A stretch of DNA of 64,000 nucleotides, taken from positions 1 through 64,000 of the forward strand of contig NZ_LGDD01000298.1 in assembly GCF_001279695.1 (NCBI RefSeq). The letters are read 5' to 3'. The notes below the pieces were generated by a model. The model made no database searches. It was not told the origin of the DNA and saw only the letters and a list, made by a program, of their open reading frames with translations. Positions 50,189-58,712 of this stretch are shown here, piece by piece (position 1 is the stretch's first letter; each line of letters starts with the position of its first letter). The position numbers and the translations under genes are program-made. The stretch is from Streptomyces sp. WM6378 (lineage in GTDB: Bacteria > Actinomycetota > Actinomycetes > Streptomycetales > Streptomycetaceae).

Positions 50189-50557
50189 TCAGCCCGCTGC
50201 GGCGTACGCCTCGTCTCCGAAGGAATGCCGGTAGCCGTACGCCGACTCCTCCTCCGCGCACACGGGCAGGATTCCCGTGCTGCGCTCGTACTCGGTGCGC
50301 GCGGTTTCGAGGAGGCGGTGCCAAGAGGTGACGGTGGGGCGCCTGCGCAGGAGTGCGCGCCGCTCCCGTTCCGTCATTCCGCCCCACACGCCGAACTCGA
50401 CGCGATTGTCGAGCGCATCGGCCAGGCACTCGGTCCGCACCGGGCAACCGGTGCACACCGCCTTGGCCCTGTTCTGCGCTGCACCCTGTACAAACAGTTC
50501 GTCCGGATCGGTAGTGCGGCAGGCTGCCTGCGCACTCCAGTCGGTTACCCAGCCCAT
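50189..50557 (-). CDS. wblA: WhiB-like regulator WblA
   Basis: A 122-aa Fe-S protein with the four WhiB cysteines (AACRTTDP, then AVCTGCPVRTEC) and the turn motif GVWGGMTERERR before a basic DNA-contact segment. WblA controls sporulation and represses antibiotic production in Streptomyces; the mycobacterial counterpart WhiB4 sits in the same place. The start MGWVTDWSAQ is the usual family start; the frame is open 19 codons further. The C-terminal 20 residues, with an extra Cys (LPVCAEEES), are longer than I remember in S. coelicolor. Confidence 0.94.
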   Translation of the reverse strand: MGWVTDWSAQAACRTTDPDELFVQGAAQNRAKAVCTGCPVRTECLADALDNRVEFGVWGGMTERERRALLRRRPTVTSWHRLLETARTEYERSTGILPVCAEEESAYGYRHSFGDEAYAAAG

Positions 50558-50972
50558 GCCGGCGCCGTCCTCTCCCGAATCGAGGCTCCCCCACGGCGGC
50601 AGCGGCATATTCACCGCTGCCAGTTGAGGACGTTACGGAAGGTGGGCACAGCGCAACACCCCCGTCGGGCCCAATCTTGAATGGCCCGAACGGACTATGC
50701 GTACGCGGCAGATCACCCAACGGAGTGAGCCGAGGACATGCGCGATGAATCCGAAATAATGGGACGTATCAGCTGAGTCACAACGGACGCCCGGTGACGC
50801 ATGAGGCGCAATCGGACACCAACCGGGTTGATTCCTGCCGTATTCGGGGGACGGCGGAACACTTCCACGCACGTGCCGACCTTGATACGGAACCGCACTG
50901 CTGTGACAGTTGAGAGCAGCTTAGGCCAGAGCCTTCACCTGTGTCCGGCGATTGAGAACGTAGGCTGCCCTC
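50558..50972. promoter_or_regulatory. 415-bp divergent wblA/PBP regulatory region
   Basis: A gene-free stretch expected to hold the long wblA leader and the PBP promoter. It is AT-richer at 50745-50770. Several AGTGA/GTCAC half sites (for example 50723, 50775, 50796) recall BldD-type words, but no complete dyad is present. No assignable core promoter was found. Confidence 0.5.
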
Positions 50973-53246
50973 ATGGCAAAGAAGCGATCGGGCGGAGGCC
51001 TGACCGGGACCCAGCAGGCCGCCAAGTTCCTCGGCGTGAGTGTGTTGGCGGGGGCCGTGCTCGCGGGGATCGCCCTGCCGGCGGCCGGCGCGCTGGGGCT
51101 CGCGGCCAAGGGCACGGTCGAGGGGTTCGACGAGATCCCGGCCAATCTCAAGACCCCGCCGCTGAGCCAGCGCACCACGATCCTGGACAGCAAGGGCGGC
51201 ACGATCGCCCAGGTCTACTCGCGCGACCGCACCGTGGTGCCGCTCGCCGACATCTCCCCGTACATGCAGAAGGCGATCGTCGCGATCGAGGACTCGCGCT
51301 TCTACGAGCACGGCGCGATCGACCTCAAGGGCGTCCTGCGCGCGATGAACAAGAACGCGACCAGCGGCGGTGTCGCCCAGGGCGCGTCCACCCTCACGCA
51401 GCAGTACGTGAAGAACGTCTTCGTCGAGGAAGCCGGTGACGACCCCGACAAGGTCGCCGAGGCCACCCAGCAGACGATCGGCCGCAAGGTCAAGGAGCTC
51501 AAGTACGCGATCCAGGTCGAGGAGGAGCTCGGCAAGAAGAAGATCCTGGAGAACTACCTCAACATCACGTTCTTCGGGCAGCAGGCGTACGGCATCGAGG
51601 CCGCCGCCAAGCGCTACTTCTCCAAGTCGGCCAAGGACCTGACCCTGGACGAGTCGGCGATGCTCGCCGGGATCGTGCAGTCGCCCAGCCGGTACGACCC
51701 CGTGAACGACGCGCAGGAATCCAAGAAGCGCCGTAACACGGTGCTCCAGCGGATGGCCGACATGAAGGACATCTCGCAGGCCGAGGCCGACAAGGCCAAG
51801 GAAGCGCCGATCAAGCTGAGCGTGAGCAAGCCGAAGAACGGCTGCATCACCGCCGTCGACGGCGCGGGCTTCTTCTGCGACTACGTACGCGAGGTGTTCC
51901 TGTCCGACCCGGTGTTCGGCAAGACCAAGGAAGACCGGGCCAAGCTCTGGAACCAGGGCGGGCTCACCGTTCAGACCACGCTCGACCCGCAGGCGCAGAA
52001 GTCGACGCAGGATTCGATCAAGAACCACGTCTACCAGAAGGACAGCGTCGCGACCGCGGTCTCGCTGGTCCAGCCCGGCAGCGGCAAGATCCTCGCGATG
52101 GGCCAGTCCAAGCCGTACGGCTTCGGCGACAACGAGACGCAGATCAACTTCTCGGTCAACCGGCAGATGGGCGGCTCCAATTACGGCTTCCCGGTCGGCT
52201 CGACCTTCAAGCCGTTCCTGGCCGCGGCCGCGATCGAGGGCGGCAAGCCACCGACCCAGCAGTACTCGGCTCCGTACGAGATGGACTATCCGGCGTCCGT
52301 CCAGACGTGCACCGGCAAGCCGTGGGTCAACGACGGCAAGCCCAACCCGTACCACCTGGAGAACGAGAACGAGTCCGAGGTCGGCCCGTTCTCGCTGAGG
52401 GACGCGATGGCCAAGTCGGTCAACACGTACTTCGTGCAGATGCTCGGCGACATCGGCATGTGCCCGGTCTCGCAGATGACGGACAAGCTGCACGTGCTCC
52501 AGGGCAACGGCGACAAGCTGCCCATGGTGCCCTCGGCGCTGACCCTCGGCTCGACCGGCATCTCGCCGCTGACGATGGCCTCGGCGTACGCGACCTTCGC
52601 CAACCGGGGCACGTACTGCACGCCGATCGCCATCGAGTCGATCAAGAAGGCGGACGGCTCTTCGGTGCCGGTGCCGAAGAGCTCCTGCTCGCAGGCGATG
52701 TCGCAGAACACCGCGGACAGCATCAACACCCTGCTGCGCGGCGTGATCGACTCCGGCACGGGCCAGGAGGCCGGGCTCAAGGACCGGGACAACGCGGGCA
52801 AGACCGGTACCACCGACGCCCGCAAGAACGCCTGGTTCGTCGGGTACACGTCGAACCTGTCGGCCGCGGTCTGGGTCGGCAGCCCGTCTCAGCGCGTCGA
52901 GATGAACAACGTCACCATCGGCGGCCAGACGTACGAGCAGGTGTACGGCGGTCAGGTCCCCGGCCCCATCTGGCGCGACGCGATGACCGGCGCGCTGCAG
53001 GGCCAGACGTCGGCGCCGTTCGTCAACGTCAACATCCCCGACACCGGCCAGAAGCCGGCCGGTGACCCGGCGACCGGCGCGCCGGCCAGCACCCCCGACA
53101 AGAACAAGAACAAGGGCAAGCACAAGCCGAAGCCGGGCGGCGAGAACAAGCCCCCGAACCCCAACCCCAACCCCAACCAGCCCTTCCCCGGCATCTCGAT
53201 CCCGCCGGGCGTCATCGGCGGGGACACGGGCGGGTGGCCGCAGTAG
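50973..53246 (+). CDS. Class A penicillin-binding protein (PonA2-like)
   Basis: A 757-aa bifunctional peptidoglycan synthase. One N-terminal helix (about 20-45) is followed by a GT51 transglycosylase (EDSRFYEHGAID, GASTLTQQYVKN, KKKILENYLN) and a transpeptidase with Ser410 in GSTFKPF, SVN in AKSVNTYF and Lys610 in KTGTT. The C-terminus is a Pro/Asn/Lys-rich tail (PNPNPNPN) without PASTA domains. It faces wblA, the same pairing as ponA2/whiB4 in mycobacteria. Three or more Cys in the transpeptidase part may form disulfides. Confidence 0.95.
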   Translation: MAKKRSGGGLTGTQQAAKFLGVSVLAGAVLAGIALPAAGALGLAAKGTVEGFDEIPANLKTPPLSQRTTILDSKGGTIAQVYSRDRTVVPLADISPYMQKAIVAIEDSRFYEHGAIDLKGVLRAMNKNATSGGVAQGASTLTQQYVKNVFVEEAGDDPDKVAEATQQTIGRKVKELKYAIQVEEELGKKKILENYLNITFFGQQAYGIEAAAKRYFSKSAKDLTLDESAMLAGIVQSPSRYDPVNDAQESKKRRNTVLQRMADMKDISQAEADKAKEAPIKLSVSKPKNGCITAVDGAGFFCDYVREVFLSDPVFGKTKEDRAKLWNQGGLTVQTTLDPQAQKSTQDSIKNHVYQKDSVATAVSLVQPGSGKILAMGQSKPYGFGDNETQINFSVNRQMGGSNYGFPVGSTFKPFLAAAAIEGGKPPTQQYSAPYEMDYPASVQTCTGKPWVNDGKPNPYHLENENESEVGPFSLRDAMAKSVNTYFVQMLGDIGMCPVSQMTDKLHVLQGNGDKLPMVPSALTLGSTGISPLTMASAYATFANRGTYCTPIAIESIKKADGSSVPVPKSSCSQAMSQNTADSINTLLRGVIDSGTGQEAGLKDRDNAGKTGTTDARKNAWFVGYTSNLSAAVWVGSPSQRVEMNNVTIGGQTYEQVYGGQVPGPIWRDAMTGALQGQTSAPFVNVNIPDTGQKPAGDPATGAPASTPDKNKNKGKHKPKPGGENKPPNPNPNPNQPFPGISIPPGVIGGDTGGWPQ

Positions 53247-53265
53247 CAGTGCCCTTGCGCAGGTG

Positions 53266-53310
53266 AAAGGGGCGCCCCGGGATTCACAGCGAATCCCGGG
53301 GCGCCCCTTT
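53266..53310. terminator. Bidirectional terminator between PBP and YqeY genes
   Basis: A perfect 20-bp stem (AAAGGGGCGCCCCGGGATTC and its complement, loop ACAGC) is flanked by A and T runs, so it works for the convergent genes on both strands. Confidence 0.9.
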
Positions 53311-53335
53311 ACCCGTGTTGCTCGTGCGGGGTGGG

Positions 53336-53800
53336 TCAGCCCACGAGGAGCTTCTTCACCGCGGCGGCGACGCGGCCGCCGTCGGCGAGGCCCGCCACCT
53401 TCGGGTTCACGATCTTCATGACGGCGCCCATCGCGCGCGGCCCCTCGGCGCCGGCCGCCCTGGCCTCCTCGACGGCGCTCGCGACGATCGCCGCGAGCTC
53501 GTCGTCGGAGAGCTGCTTGGGCAGGTACGCGTCGAGGATCTCGCCCTCGGCCAGCTCGCGCGCGGCGGACTCGGCGCGGCCGCCCTGCTCGAAGGCCTCG
53601 GCCGCCTCGCGGCGCTTCTTCGCCTCCTTGGCGATCACCTTGAGCACCTCGTCGTCGGAGAGCTCTCGCGCGGTCTTGCCGGCGACCTCTTCCTTGGCGA
53701 CGGCGGTGAGGGTCAGCCGGAGCGTGGACGAGCGCAGCTCGTCGCGCGCCTTCATGGCGGTGGTGAGGTCGTCCTTGAGTCGGGCCTTGAGCGTGGTCAT
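53336..53800 (-). CDS. GatB/YqeY domain protein
   Basis: A 154-aa helical protein of the YqeY family. The N-terminal LKARLKDDLTTAMKARDELRSSTLRL and the C-terminal GAVMKIVNPKVAGLADGGRVAAAVKKLL match the tRNA-binding tail domain of GatB. It is suspected to be a tRNA-related or translation accessory protein; the true role is unknown. Monocistronic, facing the PBP gene. Confidence 0.88.
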   Translation of the reverse strand: MTTLKARLKDDLTTAMKARDELRSSTLRLTLTAVAKEEVAGKTARELSDDEVLKVIAKEAKKRREAAEAFEQGGRAESAARELAEGEILDAYLPKQLSDDELAAIVASAVEEARAAGAEGPRAMGAVMKIVNPKVAGLADGGRVAAAVKKLLVG

Positions 53801-53888
53801 GTGCCCAGTGTGTCAGGTGCACAGCCGTACCCGCCCGCCGATTTCCGCCCCGTACTCCGTTGTCGGCGGCGTCTGCGACGATGAGCGT

Positions 53889-54818
53889 ATGCGCGCGCGA
53901 TACGGAATTCCCTTGGGTATCACGGCGGTCGGGGCCGCCGGTCTCGCCTATGCGGCCGGTTTCGAGACCCGGTCCTTCCGGCTGCGGCGGGTCACGGTGC
54001 CCGTGCTGCCACCGGGGGCGAGGCCGTTGCGCGTGCTCCAGGTCTCGGACATCCACATGGTGAGCGGCCAGCGCAAGAAGCGGGCGTGGCTGCAGTCGCT
54101 GGCGGGCCTGCGCCCCGACTTCGTGGTGAACACGGGCGACAACCTCTCCGACCCGGAGGGCGTCCCCGAGGCGCTGGACGCGCTGGGCCCCCTGATGGAG
54201 TTCCCCGGCGTGTACGTCTTCGGCTCGAACGACTACTACGGCCCGAAGCTGCGCAACCCCGCCCGGTACCTGTTCGAGAAGGCCCAGGGCCGGCACGGCC
54301 TCAACGGCAACGCGCCGGCCGTCGGCGTAGTGCACAACCCGTGGGAAGAGCTGCGGGACGCGTTCGACACGGCGGGCTGGGTGAACCTGAGCAACGCCCG
54401 GGGCCGCCTCAAGCTGGACGGCATGGAGCTGGCCTTCACGGGCCTGGACGACCCGCACATCAAGCGGGACCGGTACGACAGCGTGGCCGGCGGCCCGGAG
54501 CCGGACGCCGACCTGTCGATCGCGGTGGTCCACGCCCCCTACCTGCGCTCCCTGGAGTCGTTCACCGCCGACGGCTACCCCCTGATCCTGGCCGGCCACA
54601 CCCACGGCGGCCAGCTGTGCATCCCCTTCTACGGCGCACTGGTCACCAACTGCGACCTGGACACGGACCGGGTAAAGGGCCTGTCCACCCACTCCACCGA
54701 GGGCAACCGCGCCTACCTCCACGTCTCAGCGGGCTGCGGCACGAACCGCTACACCCCCATCCGCTTCGCGTGCCCGCCGGAGGCGACGTTGCTGACGTTG
54801 GTGGGACGACGGGGGTGA
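53889..54818 (+). CDS. Membrane-anchored metallophosphoesterase
   Basis: A 309-aa calcineurin-like phosphoesterase. One N-terminal helix (GIPLGITAVGAAGLAYAAGF) precedes the metal motifs VSDIHMVSG, NTGDNLSD, FGSNDYYG, HAPY and AGHTHGGQ in order, giving a full dinuclear site. It resembles YkuE-type enzymes that act on UDP-linked lipids or phospholipid headgroups. It is in the Rv3683 position. The ATG lies close after an unrelated out-of-frame ATG. Confidence 0.9.
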   Translation: MRARYGIPLGITAVGAAGLAYAAGFETRSFRLRRVTVPVLPPGARPLRVLQVSDIHMVSGQRKKRAWLQSLAGLRPDFVVNTGDNLSDPEGVPEALDALGPLMEFPGVYVFGSNDYYGPKLRNPARYLFEKAQGRHGLNGNAPAVGVVHNPWEELRDAFDTAGWVNLSNARGRLKLDGMELAFTGLDDPHIKRDRYDSVAGGPEPDADLSIAVVHAPYLRSLESFTADGYPLILAGHTHGGQLCIPFYGALVTNCDLDTDRVKGLSTHSTEGNRAYLHVSAGCGTNRYTPIRFACPPEATLLTLVGRRG

Positions 54819-55012
54819 GGGCCGGCGGGGCGGCGGGGGCGACCTGAGGGGCGTGCCGCCCCGTGGACCAGCACGGCACGCGGGCGCCCTGGGCAACGCG
54901 GCATGCCTGACCCTCGGCCTACGCCCTGGCCCTGACGACCATCGGCCGTGACCACGTCCGCGCCCGCCTGCGGCACCCCGGAAACCGGATTTCGTCTCCG
55001 GCCGCCAGTGGG

Positions 55013-55018
55013 CTAAAG
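55013..55018 (+). promoter_or_regulatory. Possible -10 box for tRNA-Pro
   Basis: TAAAGT lies about 33 bp before the tRNA 5' end, with a poor TTCGTC 17 bp further upstream. The rest of 54819-55050 shows no gene. Confidence 0.3.
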
Positions 55019-55050
55019 TAAACGACGTCGCCGCGACAAGCGGAGACAAT

Positions 55051-55124
55051 CGGGGTGTAGCGCAGCTTGGCAGCGCGCTTCGTTCGGGACGAAGAGGTCG
55101 TGGGTTCAAATCCCGCCACCCCGA
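55051..55124 (+). tRNA. tRNA-Pro (anticodon CGG)
   Basis: A 74-nt cloverleaf with acceptor arms CGGGGTG and CACCCCG plus discriminator A, anticodon stem CTTCG/CGAAG and loop TTCGGGA giving CGG (reads CCG, Pro). The T-arm has GGTTCAAATCC. CCA is not encoded. A terminator follows after 16 bp. Confidence 0.95.
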
Positions 55125-55140
55125 CAGCTGAAACACCAGG

Positions 55141-55178
55141 TCAGGCCCGGTACTGAGAGATCAGTACCGGGCCTGATT
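55141..55178 (+). terminator. Terminator of tRNA-Pro
   Basis: A perfect 15-bp stem TCAGGCCCGGTACTG/CAGTACCGGGCCTGA with loop AGAGAT, followed by TTT. Confidence 0.88.
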
Positions 55179-55345
55179 TGCGTTGTGGCCCTGTTTTGGG
55201 AGCCATTTGGGAGCCGACTTCGGGGAGCGGCTCCTCGGTGACTTCCAACGACAGGTGTTCCGCCTTCGAAGCCGTCATGTGCTCCGCAAGAGTCACCCCA
55301 CCGCTTGTGCTGAGGAGACAACAGACGGTACGACGATCGACATGC
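55141..55345 (-). pseudogene. Possible integrase C-terminal remnant beside tRNA-Pro
   Basis: The minus frame ends with GGVTLAEHMTASKAEH and, further on, EVGSQMAPKTGPQRK before a stop within the tRNA terminator. This is the position and flavour of tyrosine-integrase C-termini of actinomycete integrative elements using tRNA-Pro as attachment site. No catalytic motifs remain, so the call is tentative. Confidence 0.3.
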
Positions 55346-55654
55346 ACCGATGGTCTCCGTTGAATGACCGGCAGCTCGCACTCCTCACCCGCGTCGAGGA
55401 CGGAGCCGACCCCGTCACGTCGGACAGCCCCGAGTTCGCTCTCACCGCCCGCGCGCACCCCGGGTTTGTATCCACCCCGTATCACCCACCGCTTGGTTCC
55501 CCATCGGCTCACCCCGCCGGGCCCCTGGGGCGCTTCCCCGCCCGGCCTCCTGTCGTATCGTTCCTTTCGATCCATCCGAGTCGCCCGCTGCGTACCGTTA
55601 TGACCGAAAAATGCGGTGTCGGGGGCTCGGCCGGCCCCGCGAACAGGAGCCCCC
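55346..55654. promoter_or_regulatory. Gap before the two-component/ABC unit
   Basis: About 310 bp without a credible gene; it should contain the promoter of the response-regulator operon. No operator-like dyad was recognised. Confidence 0.4.
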
Positions 55655-56392
55655 GTGTCCTCACCCGTCCCCGGTCCCGCTCCGGCCGCCCCGCGCCCCG
55701 TTCGCGTGTTGCTGGTCGAGGACGACGACCTCATGCGGCGGTCCTTCGCCGTTGCCCTTGAGCGGTACGGGTACGAGGTCGCGGTCGCCGCTGATGGGCT
55801 GGCCGGGTTGGAGGCCTTCCGGGACCGCGAGTTCGATCTGCTGGTCCTCGATGTCATGCTGCCCGGGCTCGACGGGATCGGGCTCTGCCGCCGGGTGCGG
55901 GAGACCAGTCTCGTGCCGGTGCTCATGATGTCCGCCCGGGGGGACGGGCTCGATGTCGTCGCCGGGCTTGAGGCCGGGGCCGATGACTACGTCGTCAAGC
56001 CCGTCGATACGTATGTGCTGGTCGCTCGGATTCGGTCGCTTCTTCGGCGGGCCACCTACCCGCCGCCCGCCTCTTCCCCGACTCCTGAACTCCCCTCCGA
56101 TCAAGGGGAGTTGCTCACCTTCGGGGAGCTCTCCATCGACACCGGCGGCCTTGAGGTCTTCGTCTCCGGCACGCCCGTCGCGCTCACTCCCACCGAGCTG
56201 AAGCTGTTGCTCGAATTCGCCGCCCACCCCGGCGTCGTTCTTGAGCGGCACACCCTCCTGCGCGACGTCTGGGAGTACGGGTGGGACGGGGACAGCCGGG
56301 TCGTGGATCTTTGCGTGCAGCGGCTGCGCAAGAAGCTCGGGCGGGACCGGATCGAGACGGTCCGCGGGTTCGGCTACAAGTTCAGGCGGTAG
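55655..56392 (+). CDS. OmpR/PhoB-family response regulator
   Basis: A 245-aa regulator. The receiver domain has the acidic pair in VEDDD (22-24), phosphoacceptor Asp66 (LVLDVML) and Lys115 (VVKPVD). The winged-helix output domain has ALTPTELKLLLEF, the VWEYGWDGDSRVVDLCVQRLRKKLG recognition helix and a GFGYKF wing. The GTG at 55655 has AGGAG five bases upstream and is preferred to an earlier GTG. The kinase gene starts 6 bp downstream, and an ABC exporter follows. This is the layout of antibiotic- or envelope-stress sensing modules. Confidence 0.93.
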   Translation: MSSPVPGPAPAAPRPVRVLLVEDDDLMRRSFAVALERYGYEVAVAADGLAGLEAFRDREFDLLVLDVMLPGLDGIGLCRRVRETSLVPVLMMSARGDGLDVVAGLEAGADDYVVKPVDTYVLVARIRSLLRRATYPPPASSPTPELPSDQGELLTFGELSIDTGGLEVFVSGTPVALTPTELKLLLEFAAHPGVVLERHTLLRDVWEYGWDGDSRVVDLCVQRLRKKLGRDRIETVRGFGYKFRR

Positions 56393-56397
56393 GCGCG

Positions 56398-57717
56398 GTG
56401 CGTTCCTCTCCCTTCCGGCGGTCGCGGCCCGCCCCCGCTTCCCGGACCCGCAAGACCGAGCCCGGAAACTCGGCCCCTGCTTCCCAGCGCCGGCACACTC
56501 CCACCTCCCTCCGCTGGAAGATCGCCGCCCTCGCCGCGGCCACCGCCTGCCTCGTCGCCGTCGCCGTCGGGCTGCTCGTTCACTTCTGGACCGCGCACGA
56601 CATCCGCGACCGGGCCGAGATGCGCGCCTTCAACTCCGTCTACTCCGCCATGGACACCTACCGCCGCACCGGCACCCTCTCCGACGGCGCCCGGCTCGAT
56701 CCCCCCGACCTGCCCGCCTCGCTCCGCCACCCCTCCGACAACGCCCGGCACACCGCCTACGACGGGCACGTCGACGGGAACTCCGGGCCCACCTTCTGGG
56801 GTGCCCAGCGGGTCGGCGGGCCGGGCACTCCCGTACTGGCCGTCGAGGTCAACATGAACTCCGAGCTCTACGGGCTGCGTCGGCTCGACGCCACCATGGC
56901 CGTCGCCGCGCTCGTCTCCGTCGCCGCCTCCGTCCCCCTCGCCGTGTACGGGGCCGGGCTCATCGGGCGTCGGCTGCGGCGGGTCTCCGAAACCGCGCGG
57001 CGGATCTCCGCCGGGGACCTCGACGCCCGGACCGGGCCCACCGAGGGCCGCGACGAGGTGGCCGAGATCGCCGCCACCGTCGACCTCATGGCCGACAGCC
57101 TCGGCCGCCGGCTCCGCACCGAGCGGCAGTTCACCGCCGATGTCGCCCATGAACTGCGCACCCCTGTGGGCGGGTTGCTCGCCGCCGTCGATCTGCTGCC
57201 GGACGGAGAGGACGTGGATCTGGTTCGGGGGCGGGTTCGTGATCTGCGCGGCCTGGTCGAGGATCTGCTTGAGATCTCCCGGCTCGATGCCGGGGCCGAG
57301 CAGCCCGTCCACGCCCACGTCCCGCTCGACGGCGTCGTCCGCGAGGCCGTCACCCGTACCGGGCTCGATGCCGAGATCAGCGTCGCCGAGGGCCCGCACA
57401 CCGTCGAGACCGATCCGCGTCGGCTCGAACGGATCGTCAGCAACCTGGTCGTCAACGCCCATCGGCACGGGGCCGGCCCCGTCGAGGTCGGTGTCGCCGA
57501 CGGTACCGTCGTCGTCCGCGACCACGGGCCCGGGTTTCCTCCTGCCCTTTTGCGCGACGGGCCGCGTCGCTTCCACACCGGGGCCAAGGAGCGCGGGTCC
57601 GGGCACGGGCTCGGCCTGACCATCGCGCTCGGCCAGGCCCGGGTGCTCGGCGCCGAACTCCGCCTCGACAACGCCCCGGACGGCGGCGCCCGAGCCACCC
57701 TGCGCCTGCCCGCGTGA
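56398..57717 (+). CDS. Sensor histidine kinase
   Basis: A 439-aa kinase. TM1 is at about 42-64, an extracytoplasmic sensor of about 100 residues follows, then TM2 at 166-190, a HAMP region (RRVSETARRISAGDLDAR), phosphoacceptor His251 in DVAHELRTPVGG, the N-box NLVVNAHRHG, G1 DHGPGFP and G2 GSGHGLGL. It is the cognate kinase of the upstream regulator. The GTG start follows the regulator stop by 5 bp. It resembles CseC-type kinases, but the signal is unknown. Confidence 0.92.
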   Translation: MRSSPFRRSRPAPASRTRKTEPGNSAPASQRRHTPTSLRWKIAALAAATACLVAVAVGLLVHFWTAHDIRDRAEMRAFNSVYSAMDTYRRTGTLSDGARLDPPDLPASLRHPSDNARHTAYDGHVDGNSGPTFWGAQRVGGPGTPVLAVEVNMNSELYGLRRLDATMAVAALVSVAASVPLAVYGAGLIGRRLRRVSETARRISAGDLDARTGPTEGRDEVAEIAATVDLMADSLGRRLRTERQFTADVAHELRTPVGGLLAAVDLLPDGEDVDLVRGRVRDLRGLVEDLLEISRLDAGAEQPVHAHVPLDGVVREAVTRTGLDAEISVAEGPHTVETDPRRLERIVSNLVVNAHRHGAGPVEVGVADGTVVVRDHGPGFPPALLRDGPRRFHTGAKERGSGHGLGLTIALGQARVLGAELRLDNAPDGGARATLRLPA

Positions 57718-57874
57718 CCACCTGACCGCGTCTCGGCCTCACCGCCTGCCCGCCTCGCCGCCTACACAACTGCTACGCAGTGGCGCGTACGCCGATACAC
57801 GGCTGCCCAGGACCCGATACGTACCCCGGACACCCTTCCAAGTGCACCCTTCTGCACCCGAAGAGGAGTCCCCC

Positions 57875-58657
57875 TTGACCACCCGTTCCCTTGCCCCGCA
57901 TGCGTCCTACCCCGCCCCCGGCATCGCGGCCGCCACCACCGAGCTGTCGAAGGTCTACGGCAGCGGTGACACCCGGGTCGTCGCCCTGGACCGGGTCAGT
58001 ATCGGGTTCCGGGAGGGCGAGTTCACGGCGATCATGGGGCCGTCCGGGTGCGGCAAGTCCACCCTGATGCACTGTGCCGCCGGGCTCGACTCGGCCAGTT
58101 CCGGGTCCGTCCGCGTCGGCACCACCGAGCTGAGCACGCTCAACGACCGGCAGCTGACCGAGCTGCGGCGGGACCGGATCGGGTTCATCTTCCAGGCCTT
58201 CAACCTGCTCCCCACACTGACCGCCCTGGAGAACATCACGCTCCCCATGGACATCGCGGGGCGCAGGCCCGACCAGGAGTGGGTCCGTCGGGTCATCGCC
58301 ATGGTGGGGCTCTCCGACCGGCTCTCGCACCGCCCGGCCCAGCTCTCCGGCGGGCAGCAGCAGCGCGTCGCGGTGGCCCGTGCGCTCGCCTCCCGGCCCG
58401 CGATCGTCTTCGGTGACGAGCCCACCGGCAACCTCGACTCCCGCGCCGGTGCCGAAGTCCTCGGCTTCCTGCGCGACTCCGTACGCGAACTCGGCCAGAC
58501 CGTCGTCATGGTCACCCACGACCCCGTCGCCGCCGGCTTCGCCGACCGCGTCGTCTTCCTCTCCGACGGGTGCCTCGTCGACGAGATGGTCCGGCCCACC
58601 GCCGACCGCGTCCTGGACCGGATGAAGGAGTTCGACGTCCGGACCCGCACGAGCTGA
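57875..58657 (+). CDS. ABC transporter ATP-binding protein (MacB/LolD type)
   Basis: A 260-aa ATPase with Walker A GPSGCGKS (55-62), Q-loop FIFQAFNLLP, signature LSGGQ (157-161), Walker B IVFGDEP and a switch His in VMVTHDP. The TTG start (LTTRSLAPHASYP) has GAGGAG seven bases upstream; an ATG 11 codons earlier has none. It partners with the permease 55 bp downstream and probably exports a lipid, peptide or drug-like compound sensed by the two-component system. Confidence 0.92.
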   Translation: MTTRSLAPHASYPAPGIAAATTELSKVYGSGDTRVVALDRVSIGFREGEFTAIMGPSGCGKSTLMHCAAGLDSASSGSVRVGTTELSTLNDRQLTELRRDRIGFIFQAFNLLPTLTALENITLPMDIAGRRPDQEWVRRVIAMVGLSDRLSHRPAQLSGGQQQRVAVARALASRPAIVFGDEPTGNLDSRAGAEVLGFLRDSVRELGQTVVMVTHDPVAAGFADRVVFLSDGCLVDEMVRPTADRVLDRMKEFDVRTRTS

Positions 58658-58712
58658 TGCTCCGTCAACTTTCCTTTCCTTCCTCCTCGTTGAGCTCTCC
58701 GAAAGCCCGCCC

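Noticed and set aside
50720..50805. BldD-like AGTGA/GTCAC words between wblA and the PBP gene
   Set aside because: Only scattered half sites with no proper spacing, so no operator can be claimed.
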